Of a DNA stretch of 5,896 nucleotides, positions 1-5,082 are shown piece after piece; positions within the stretch are counted from its first letter, which is position 1, and each line of letters starts with the position of its first letter. Made by a program: the position numbers and the translations under genes. The notes beneath the pieces were generated by a model. That model saw only the letters and a program-made list of their open reading frames with translations, was not told the DNA's origin and made no database searches. This DNA comes from Gammaproteobacteria bacterium (lineage in GTDB: Bacteria > Pseudomonadota > Gammaproteobacteria > Pseudomonadales > Pseudohongiellaceae), in assembly GCA_007571115.1 (NCBI GenBank), contig RKSA01000142.1, positions 1-5,896 of the forward strand, read 5' to 3'.

Positions 1-2
1 AG

Positions 3-155
3 CAGGAGCAAGCCGAAGGCACGGCAAGGCTCCAGCAGGCGCTGGTTCGCGAAAAAGCGGCGACGATGTCGGTTCCGAGCCATCAGGGCAAGTCCGGACA
101 AACAAATGGCAGATGCAGTTCGAGCCCTTATAGCATAAACGCCGACAAGACATAA
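3..155 (+). CDS. Possible 3' end of an unidentified rightward gene (partial, weak)
   Basis: From the left edge one frame stays open to a TAA at 153-155. Its first 25 or so residues look like an ordinary protein helix (QEQAEGTARLQQALVREKAA), rich in Ala, Gln, Glu and Leu. In positions 1-83 the middle codon base is clearly poorer in G+C than the other two, and the first codon base is mostly purine, as in real genes. The last 22 codons look less coding-like (mixed third bases, Ser/Asn-rich), so the true end may differ or the gene may be decayed. The codon-aligned opposite strand also has a frame, starting at an ATG at 83 and running off the left edge, but it is Arg-rich and purine-poor at first codon positions, which is typical of an antisense shadow. 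No family is recognisable. Confidence 0.3.
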   Translation, partial: QEQAEGTARLQQALVREKAATMSVPSHQGKSGQTNGRCSSSPYSINADKT

Positions 156-158
156 AGC

Positions 159-205
159 CTGTTTTCGTATAAAAAAACAGTCACATCCACAAAGTTTTTT
201 TTGTG
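159..205. terminator. AT-rich inverted-repeat block, possible bidirectional terminator
   Basis: This is an AT-rich island in a GC-rich window. It holds three interleaved inverted repeats: CTGTTTT (159-165) with AAAACAG (174-180); AAAAAAAC (171-178) with GTTTTTTT (194-201); and CACAAA (188-193) with TTTGTG (200-205). There is a run of seven A at 171-177 (a T-run for leftward transcripts) and eight T at 195-202 for rightward ones. The block sits between the apparent rightward gene end at 155 and the leftward xdhC stop at 312, where convergent transcripts should end. The stems are AT-rich, not GC-rich, so this is not a textbook intrinsic terminator; a protein-binding site is the alternative. The rest of 156-311 shows no gene. 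Confidence 0.35.
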
Positions 206-311
206 CATTGCCCGCGCGGCAACCGTGGAAAGGACGGGGGAAAACCGCGCGAGGCCGGTCAGGCGCCATCGATGCCGCGATTCGCAGCGACACGCCCAGG
301 CAGGATCCAAG

Positions 312-1289
312 TTAGCGGGAAACCCGCATTTCGTGACGAACGGCGGTCACTTGCGCCATGATCGAGACGGCGATTTCCGCCGGAGTCCTGGAGCTGATCG
401 GCAGGCCGATCGGCGCGTGCAGCCGGGCGATTTGCCCTGCCGTCAAGCCGAGTTCGGGAAGGCGCTTGCGGCGCGCCACCGAAGTTCGCTCGGAACCCAT
501 GGCGCCGACGTAGAAAGCCTCGGTGCGCAAGGCTTCCATCAGGGCCATGTCATCGACCCGCGGATCGTGGGCCAGGGCGATGATGCCACTGAAAGCATTG
601 GCGAAACGCTCGCGAACCACGTCGTCGGGAAGCCGCGAGGTCATCTCGACTCCCGCCACGTGCCAGTTGTCGAGATAGCGCGGCCGCGGGTCGCAGAGGC
701 AGACCTCGTATTCGAGCGCCAGGGCAAGCTGGGCGACGTGCCGCGCCACGTCGCCGGCGCCGAGCAGCAACAGGCGATACATCGGGCTGAGATAGTGCGT
801 CATGCGCTGCTCGTCGATGACGACGGCGGTTCTGGCCTCGCCCGAACTCGCATGGACGGCACCCGAACCAAGCTCGACGATCCGGCTGACCTTGCGGCTG
901 GCAGCGAGAGCTGCAGCGAGTTGGGCAAAGACGGCTCGGTTCGCTGCATCGGCATCGAGATATTCGAGCAGGACGAGCAACTGCCCGCCACAGGGCAGTT
1001 TCAGCCGCTGCTGCTCCTCGGCGGTGGCGCCGTAGCGGATCGTGAACGGCTTGCCGTGCTCGTCATGACGCGCCTTCAGGCGACCGTTACACAATTGCTC
1101 GAGGAAATCCTCCTCGATGCAGCCGCCGGAAATCGAGCCCACCAATTCTCCCTCGAGGGTGCAGGCGAGCATCGCTCCTCGCGGCCGCGGCGACGAGCCC
1201 CAGGTTTGCAAAATCGTCGCGAGCCAGACGGGCTTGCCTTCGAGCCAGGCCGAAACCCGGCAAATGACTTGTTGCTGACTGCTCGACAT
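312..1289 (-). CDS. xdhC: XdhC/CoxI family molybdenum hydroxylase maturation protein
   Basis: This 325-residue cytoplasmic protein belongs to the XdhC/CoxI family. Family members bind the molybdenum cofactor, assist its sulfuration, and deliver it to xanthine dehydrogenase-type or CO dehydrogenase-type enzymes. The N-terminal XdhC/CoxI domain shows TWGSSPRPRGAML (residues 29-41), GSISGGCIEE (51-60) with Cys58, and LPCGG (98-102) with Cys100; these cysteines are typical of the family. The C-terminal Rossmann-like XdhC domain begins with LLLLGAGDVARHVA (173-186) and continues with HDPRVDD (241-247), YVGAMGSERT (260-269) and HAPIGLPISSRTPAEIAVSI (291-310). The length is normal for a two-domain member. 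The ATG at 1289 precedes the first domain directly; no clear ribosome binding site is visible. It lies 55 bases downstream of the methyltransferase-like/GNAT gene on the same strand, so co-transcription is likely. No molybdenum hydroxylase subunit gene is in the window, so its client enzyme is unknown. Confidence 0.93.
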   Translation of the reverse strand: MSSSQQQVICRVSAWLEGKPVWLATILQTWGSSPRPRGAMLACTLEGELVGSISGGCIEEDFLEQLCNGRLKARHDEHGKPFTIRYGATAEEQQRLKLPCGGQLLVLLEYLDADAANRAVFAQLAAALAASRKVSRIVELGSGAVHASSGEARTAVVIDEQRMTHYLSPMYRLLLLGAGDVARHVAQLALALEYEVCLCDPRPRYLDNWHVAGVEMTSRLPDDVVRERFANAFSGIIALAHDPRVDDMALMEALRTEAFYVGAMGSERTSVARRKRLPELGLTAGQIARLHAPIGLPISSRTPAEIAVSIMAQVTAVRHEMRVSR

Positions 1290-1305
1290 CGGTGGAAACT
1301 CGCTG

Positions 1306-1345
1306 GTCGGCCAAATTGCCGACTGATGTTGGCAAAATCATTGCC
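1306..1345 (-). promoter_or_regulatory. Two short hairpins between the GNAT gene and xdhC
   Basis: The 55-base gap between the upstream stop (1347-1345) and the xdhC ATG (1289) contains two perfect inverted repeats: GTCGGC/GCCGAC (1306-1311 with 1318-1323, loop 6) and GGCAA/TTGCC (1331-1335 with 1341-1345, loop 5). A third pairing, GCCAA (1310-1314) with TTGGC (1329-1333), would exclude both. Neither hairpin is followed by a T-run on the leftward transcript, so a terminator is unlikely. The structures could influence xdhC translation or transcript processing; this is inference from short stems only. Confidence 0.3.
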
Positions 1346-3075
1346 TAGAGGAAGTCCATGTCCCCTGCGGTCAGCCACCAGGCGCCTGGCGGCAAGGCCG
1401 GGTCTGGCCCCAGGCTCCAGACATTGCAGGGTATCTCAATCGGCAATTTCCGCACAATGCGGCCGTGCCACGACAGCCGCTCGGCCCAGCCCTGGGTCAG
1501 CCACATTCGCGATGCCCCGCCGCCACGGCCGTCGATCCACTGTTGCAGCGCAACGATGGCGGCATTCATTCGCGCCGTAGTCGCGACGAGGTCGAGCACG
1601 AGCCAATGCCCTTCGTGACGCTTGAGCACAGCGATGGCGAAGGCTACTCCGGCCTGGGTCAGCAGTAGCGGGAAATATGCAGTGGCATTGGGATGCCGGG
1701 AGTAGCGATAGCACAGATACTCGCCATGACGCTTGCCGATCACGCCGGTGCGGAAATCGCGCCGCATCGCCTGCCAGAGCTGGTCGGCGAGCCTTTGCCG
1801 CGCGGGATTTTCGAGTTGCAGCTCCTCGGCCGCGAGTTCGGAACTCGCATCAGCAGCGCCGCCAGCGAATTCGAGCTCGACGTAATCGTCGACCTTGCCG
1901 TACAGGCCGAGCCTGCGCGCGGTTTTCATGGCGGGCAAGTTGGGGAAGCCAAAAGCGAGCACGTGATCGGCGGTATAGCCGACTTCGCGTTCGATCAGGG
2001 TCGCGGTCATGTGGAAATACAGGCTGCTGCGACCGTATCGCTTGCGCACCGCGGGCTTGACCATGACATCGCAGCCCTGGAAGGCGAACTGGTCGGCGCC
2101 GAAATAATCGATCTCCCGGGTGACGCAACCATAGTGCGCGACGATGGGGCCGCCGGCTTCGAGGCGCGCGACGATGCAGGATCCCCTGCCTTCGCCGTAC
2201 TTCCAGCGCCACAGCGCCGGGTCGAATGGCTGCTGGAAGCTTTCCTCGAAGATTGGCGCGATTTCCTCGGGCTCGAAGGAATCGATGTCGCCGAGTTCGA
2301 GCTCGCTCCAGGGGCCGCCGACGCTGGAATCGAGCTCGAAGACCAGGCACTCGAAGCGGCGCTGGCCCGAGGCGAATGCCGCCGCCAGAACCTCGAGTTC
2401 CACAGCGAGCTGCCTGATGGATGGCTGATCGGGCTGATGTGCGCCCTGCAAGGCGAATTCTCCTGCCCGAGCATCTTCGGTGCCGCGAAGATGCTCGGGC
2501 AGCCGCCGCAAGGCCCGGAACCGGTCGGCGCAACGGGCGAGCCACGAGCGTGGCCAACGAGGGCGATCACCTTCTTCGGTAGCAAGCAATGCCTGGGCGG
2601 CGGCGATCGAGCGCTTCGCCTCGGCACTCCAGTCGAAGGTCTCGATGTGGCAAAAGCCGAGCCTCTTGGCGAACTGCAGGAGCGAAAACTCGGTCGGCAG
2701 GCTCGAATGTTGAATCGTCTCGACGTCGCGCAGGTATTCGCCGGCGACGACGAGCTTGCCTCCTCCGTCGAGCGCCTTGCGCGCCTGGCAGAGCAAGTGC
2801 ATCTGCTTCCTGTGGTGGATCGTTCCTGCGAGCACGATGCAATCGCGACCGGCAGCGCTGGCGCTCGCTGGCGAGCCCGATGGCCGCTCCTGGGCTGGCA
2901 TTTTGGCGGAAAGATGCGCTTGCAGCGCTGCGCCGATTCGCGCCGCGCCGCGCGGCGCGAGCACGGGCAGGTAGGCAGCCTCCAGCGCCGTGGCCGCTTG
3001 CGCAGGAGCAAGACCTCGCTGCTCGGCGAGCTGCGCGAGCAGTTGCCGCGATTCGGCGGTCAATGCGAAAGCCAT
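1345..3075 (-). CDS. Two-part protein: partial methyltransferase-like N-terminus and GNAT-type acyltransferase C-terminus
   Basis: This is a 576-residue soluble protein. Residues 1-75 are helical and Ala-rich. Residues 77-165 resemble the second half of a class I SAM methyltransferase fold: DCIVLAGTIHHRKQ (78-91), then ALDGGGKLVVAGEY (101-114) and FAKRLGFCHIETFDWSAEA (135-153). The preceding glycine-rich SAM-binding motif is absent. After a linker at about 170-215, residues 270-405 look like a GNAT domain: PIFEESF and ALWRWKYG (274-294), VMVKPAVRKRYGRSSLYFHM (337-356, the acyl-CoA-binding strand-turn-helix position), and FGFPNLPAMKTARRLGLY (375-392). The C-terminus ends WWLTAGDMDFL, which I recognise from similar GNAT proteins. 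Substrate unknown. I chose the ATG at 3075; a TTG at 3153 in the same frame would add 26 poorly conserved-looking residues and lie upstream of the likely -10 box. It probably forms an operon with xdhC. Confidence 0.75.
   Translation of the reverse strand: MAFALTAESRQLLAQLAEQRGLAPAQAATALEAAYLPVLAPRGAARIGAALQAHLSAKMPAQERPSGSPASASAAGRDCIVLAGTIHHRKQMHLLCQARKALDGGGKLVVAGEYLRDVETIQHSSLPTEFSLLQFAKRLGFCHIETFDWSAEAKRSIAAAQALLATEEGDRPRWPRSWLARCADRFRALRRLPEHLRGTEDARAGEFALQGAHQPDQPSIRQLAVELEVLAAAFASGQRRFECLVFELDSSVGGPWSELELGDIDSFEPEEIAPIFEESFQQPFDPALWRWKYGEGRGSCIVARLEAGGPIVAHYGCVTREIDYFGADQFAFQGCDVMVKPAVRKRYGRSSLYFHMTATLIEREVGYTADHVLAFGFPNLPAMKTARRLGLYGKVDDYVELEFAGGAADASSELAAEELQLENPARQRLADQLWQAMRRDFRTGVIGKRHGEYLCYRYSRHPNATAYFPLLLTQAGVAFAIAVLKRHEGHWLVLDLVATTARMNAAIVALQQWIDGRGGGASRMWLTQGWAERLSWHGRIVRKLPIEIPCNVWSLGPDPALPPGAWWLTAGDMDFL
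2463..2502. repeat. Perfect 17-bp inverted repeat with 6-base loop inside the GNAT fusion gene
   Basis: CTGCCCGAGCATCTTCG at 2463-2479 is followed by GTGCCG (2480-2485) and its exact reverse complement at 2486-2502. All 17 pairs are Watson-Crick. The repeat is read through in frame and encodes residues 192-205 (LPEHLRGTEDARAG) of the two-part protein, in the linker between the methyltransferase-like and GNAT parts. No T-run follows on either strand, so it does not look like an intrinsic terminator. It could be a small palindromic element tolerated in a linker, or a leftover gene-boundary structure from a fusion. Confidence 0.9.
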
Positions 3076-3105
3076 GTTGCCGTGCCAGCAAGTTCCAGGC
3101 GAGGC

Positions 3106-3111
3106 AATATA
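3106..3111 (-). promoter_or_regulatory. Probable -10 box for the leftward GNAT-xdhC pair
   Basis: On the minus strand the sequence TATATT lies about 30 bases upstream of the ATG at 3075, inside the 107-base divergent intergenic region. It would start transcription near 3099 and give a leader of about 24 bases. The -35 position at 17-base spacing (3134-3129, TTCCCT) matches the consensus poorly, so an activator may be needed or the call may be wrong. It favours the ATG at 3075 over the upstream TTG. Confidence 0.4.
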
Positions 3112-3170
3112 GCCTGCGCGGGCCGGGAAGGGAATCCGCTGGCACCGCAGCAAGGCCGCCTGGGAGCATG

Positions 3171-3176
3171 TACACT
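3171..3176 (+). promoter_or_regulatory. Possible -10 box immediately before the histidine kinase
   Basis: TACACT at 3171-3176 matches four of six positions of the -10 consensus. A start seven bases downstream would fall on the A of the kinase ATG at 3183, giving a leaderless transcript. No recognisable -35 hexamer lies 16-18 bases upstream. The absence of a properly spaced ribosome binding site before 3183 is compatible with leaderless translation but does not prove it. Confidence 0.25.
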
Positions 3177-3182
3177 ATCCGC

Positions 3183-4526
3183 ATGTGGCGACTTCCCGGA
3201 CTTCACAGACTCGCAGCCTCGCTGATTCCCGCCCAGGCCGGCGGCAGCCTGACCCGCCAAGGGCTGCGGCGCCTGCTGCTGTTGCGCGCCTTCGTCACCG
3301 GCGCGTGCTGCTGCGGTGTGCTCGGCTTGCGGCTTTTTTCCGACCTGCAAGTGCCAATGACCTTCCTCGCCACGCTGGTCGCAGCGATCATCGCGTCGAT
3401 CGTGCTCGGCTACTGGCGCCTCAGGCTGAGCCGACCGATCGGCGAGAGCGAGCTGTTCGCGCACATTCTCACCGACGCCGCCTTCCTCGTGTTGCTGCTG
3501 CTCTATACCGGAGGCATCGGCAATCCGCTGATCTCGTACCTGCTCGTGCTGCTCGCGGTGAGCGCGACCTTGCTGCCGCGGGTTTTCGCCAACGTGTTCG
3601 CCGTCGGCAGCATTGCCATCTACACCCTGTTCCTGCTGCTTGACCTGTCCGCAGAGCATGACACGATGGGGATGACCGGCAAGGCGCAGACGATGTTCGA
3701 GCTGCACCTGGTCGGAATGTGGGTGATTTTTGTCGTCAGCGCGGTGCTCATCAGCGTGTTCATCAGCGCCATGGCAAGCGCCGTTCGCGAGCGCGAGCAC
3801 CATCTTGCCGAGGCGCGGGAGAAGGAGATGCGCAACGAGCAGCTCGTCGCCATCGGCACCCTCGCCGCCGGCACCGCCCATGCGCTTGGCACGCCGCTTG
3901 CGACGATGTCGGTGATTCTCGGCGAGCTCGACGAGCTTGACGGGAACGCGCTCGAGCAGGGCTCGGTCAGGCGCGACATCGGCGTGCTGCGCGAGCAGGT
4001 GAGCCGTTGCAAGCATTCGCTCGGCCAGTTGGTCCGCCATTATCACAAGGACGATCCGAACGCTCGCGAACGGCTCGAGCTGGCGCGCTTCGCCGCCGAC
4101 ATCAAGGACTACATTCTCAACGTACACCCGGAGGCGGCAGTCGATTTTGCCGTTGCGGCCGAGGCGGAAACGCCGCTCGAAGTCGAGCCGGGCCTGCGCC
4201 ATGCAGTCATCAACATCATCGAGAACGGCATCAAGGCGGCGCGCGAGCGGGTCGCTGTCCGCTATGCCCTCGATCCGGCAGAGCCTGGCATGTTGCTGAT
4301 CCGCGTCAGCGATGACGGCCCCGGAGTTCCCGCTGAAGTGCTCGAGCGAATCGGCGAGCCTTTCGTCTCGAGGCGCGACGGCAGCATGGGGCTTGGCATC
4401 TTCCTCGCCAACGCCTCCCTGCGCCGCGCTGGCGGCAATATCGAGCTGTTCAACGGGCAGAGCGGCGGCGCGACGACGCTGATCCGGCTGCCGGTCGCGA
4501 AGCGAACGGGGCAAGATCAGGCATGA
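3183..4526 (+). CDS. regB: RegB/PrrB/RoxS-family redox-sensing histidine kinase
   Basis: This 447-residue inner-membrane sensor kinase has six predicted helices at about 31-52, 58-78, 92-109, 115-132, 134-154 and 173-197. RegB-family kinases respond to the quinone pool and thiol oxidation. The loop GGIGNPL (110-116) corresponds to the family quinone-binding loop GGxxNPF, with Leu replacing the final Phe. The dimerisation and phosphoacceptor region is LAAGTAHALGTPLATM, with His233. The redox-box cysteine is Cys276 in LREQVSRCKHSL. The ATP-binding domain has INIIENG (Asn348), SDDGPGVP (Asp377) and MGLGIFLA (402-409). Oddities are Ala234, where Glu or Asp normally follows the histidine, and Cys42-Cys43-Cys44 in helix 1. 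The ATG at 3183 is chosen because MWRLPGLHRL leads directly into the first helix; an ATG at 3168 is possible. GGGAG at 3162-3166 is badly spaced for either start. The gene overlaps the regulator gene by ATGA, so the two are co-translated. Confidence 0.88.
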   Translation: MWRLPGLHRLAASLIPAQAGGSLTRQGLRRLLLLRAFVTGACCCGVLGLRLFSDLQVPMTFLATLVAAIIASIVLGYWRLRLSRPIGESELFAHILTDAAFLVLLLLYTGGIGNPLISYLLVLLAVSATLLPRVFANVFAVGSIAIYTLFLLLDLSAEHDTMGMTGKAQTMFELHLVGMWVIFVVSAVLISVFISAMASAVREREHHLAEAREKEMRNEQLVAIGTLAAGTAHALGTPLATMSVILGELDELDGNALEQGSVRRDIGVLREQVSRCKHSLGQLVRHYHKDDPNARERLELARFAADIKDYILNVHPEAAVDFAVAAEAETPLEVEPGLRHAVINIIENGIKAARERVAVRYALDPAEPGMLLIRVSDDGPGVPAEVLERIGEPFVSRRDGSMGLGIFLANASLRRAGGNIELFNGQSGGATTLIRLPVAKRTGQDQA

Positions 4527-5053
4527 GCGAAGGACGGCTGCTGCTGGTCGAGGACGACGAGGCCTTCGCCTGGGCCGCGAGCCGCGCTCTGGCGCGCCGC
4601 GACTATGCGGTCAGCCTCGCCAGCGAGTTCGAGCAGGCGCTGCAACTCGTCAAGAACGAAAGTTTCGACTTTGCCGTGCTCGACCTGAACCTCGGCAACT
4701 GCACTTCCCTCGAACTGATCGAGCCACTGCGGGAACGCAACCCGGCGATGCGAATCCTGATCCTGACGGGCTATGCGAGCATCGCCACGGCAGTGCGGGC
4801 GATCAAGCTCGGCGCCGACAACTATCTGGCCAAGCCCGCCGACACCGACGACATGCTGGCCGCCTTGCGCGGAGATTCGGCACCAGATGGCGATGCGGAC
4901 TTGCAGCCGATGTCGGTGCGGCGGCTCGAATGGGAACACATCCAGAAAATCCTCGAGCAAAACCAAGGCAATATTTCCGCAACCGCGAGACAGCTCAACA
5001 TGCATCGCCGCACCTTGCAGCGCAAGTTGCAAAAACGGCCCGTTTCGCGCTAA
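4523..5053 (+). CDS. regA: RegA/PrrA/RoxR-family response regulator
   Basis: This 176-residue cytoplasmic DNA-binding regulator is the cognate partner of the preceding kinase. The receiver domain (about 4-116) has the acidic pocket Glu10-Asp11-Asp12 in LLLVEDDE, the phospho-accepting Asp54 in AVLDLNLG, Thr82 in LILTGYASIATAV and Lys104 in YLAKPAD. A short linker leads to the compact Fis-type helix-turn-helix typical of RegA: WEHIQKILEQNQGNISATA followed by RQLNMHRRTLQRKLQKR (residues 137-172). The RRTLQRKL recognition-helix region is a hallmark of this family. Length is normal. The ATG overlaps the kinase TGA by four bases, indicating translational coupling. Cys60 in LGNCTSLEL, six residues after Asp54, sits at the loop near the active site, where I would not expect cysteine. 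RegA homologues control respiratory, photosynthetic, nitrogen or carbon genes depending on the species, so the regulon cannot be read from here. Confidence 0.93.
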   Translation: MSEGRLLLVEDDEAFAWAASRALARRDYAVSLASEFEQALQLVKNESFDFAVLDLNLGNCTSLELIEPLRERNPAMRILILTGYASIATAVRAIKLGADNYLAKPADTDDMLAALRGDSAPDGDADLQPMSVRRLEWEHIQKILEQNQGNISATARQLNMHRRTLQRKLQKRPVSR

Positions 5054-5061
5054 CGCGAAGC
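5042..5061 (+). promoter_or_regulatory. Hairpin with the regA stop codon in its loop
   Basis: GTTTCGCG (5042-5049) can pair with CGCGAAGC (5054-5061): seven Watson-Crick pairs plus one G-T, with a four-base loop CTAA that contains the regA stop TAA (5051-5053). No T-run follows, so it is not a standard terminator. It ends ten bases before the ribosome binding site of the dehydrogenase gene and could set the ratio of regulator to enzyme or protect the upstream mRNA end. Confidence 0.45.
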
Positions 5062-5070
5062 CAATCCAGC

Positions 5071-5076
5071 AGGAGA
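5071..5076 (+). promoter_or_regulatory. Ribosome binding site that decides the dehydrogenase start
   Basis: AGGAGA at 5071-5076 is a strong Shine-Dalgarno match. Two in-frame ATG codons follow, at 5077 and 5083. The first directly abuts the site; the second has a normal six-base spacing and is therefore taken as the start. This is the clearest ribosome binding site in the window. Confidence 0.8.
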
Positions 5077-5082
5077 ATGCCA

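Noticed and set aside
60..73. A 14-base direct repeat (GCGACGATGTCGGT) shared with 3900-3913 in the kinase gene
   Set aside because: A single short match between unrelated contexts is plausible by chance in a GC-rich window of this size and has no flanking similarity.
128..310. A 60-codon minus-strand frame starting with TTG directly after the xdhC stop
   Set aside because: It has no ribosome binding site, a TTG start, and runs through the AT-rich inverted-repeat block; no recognisable protein features.
201..1580. A 459-codon open frame on the plus strand across xdhC
   Set aside because: It is antisense to xdhC, whose family motifs are unmistakable; the plus-strand product is rich in Arg, His and Gly and shows no recognisable domain. 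Long antisense frames are expected in GC-rich DNA.
2944..2959. A 16-base perfect palindrome CGCGCCGCGCGGCGCG inside the GNAT fusion gene
   Set aside because: It consists only of alternating G and C in an Ala/Arg-coding stretch of GC-rich DNA, where such palindromes arise readily from composition.
3151..3153. TTG at 3153 as the start of the GNAT fusion gene
   Set aside because: The added 26 residues look like translated leader, and the likely -10 box at 3106-3111 lies downstream of that TTG; the ATG at 3075 is preferred.
2589..3182. Upstream extension of the histidine kinase frame
   Set aside because: The frame stays open through DNA antisense to the GNAT fusion gene; the extension is Arg- and Ser-rich and the membrane domain begins only after the ATG at 3183.
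1693..3225. A 510-codon plus-strand open frame across the GNAT fusion gene
   Set aside because: It is codon-aligned antisense to a gene with recognisable GNAT features and has no recognisable domain of its own.
3060..4514. A 484-codon minus-strand open frame across the histidine kinase
   Set aside because: It is antisense to a kinase with complete H-box, N-box and G-boxes; the product is low-complexity, rich in Gln, Glu, Ala and Arg.
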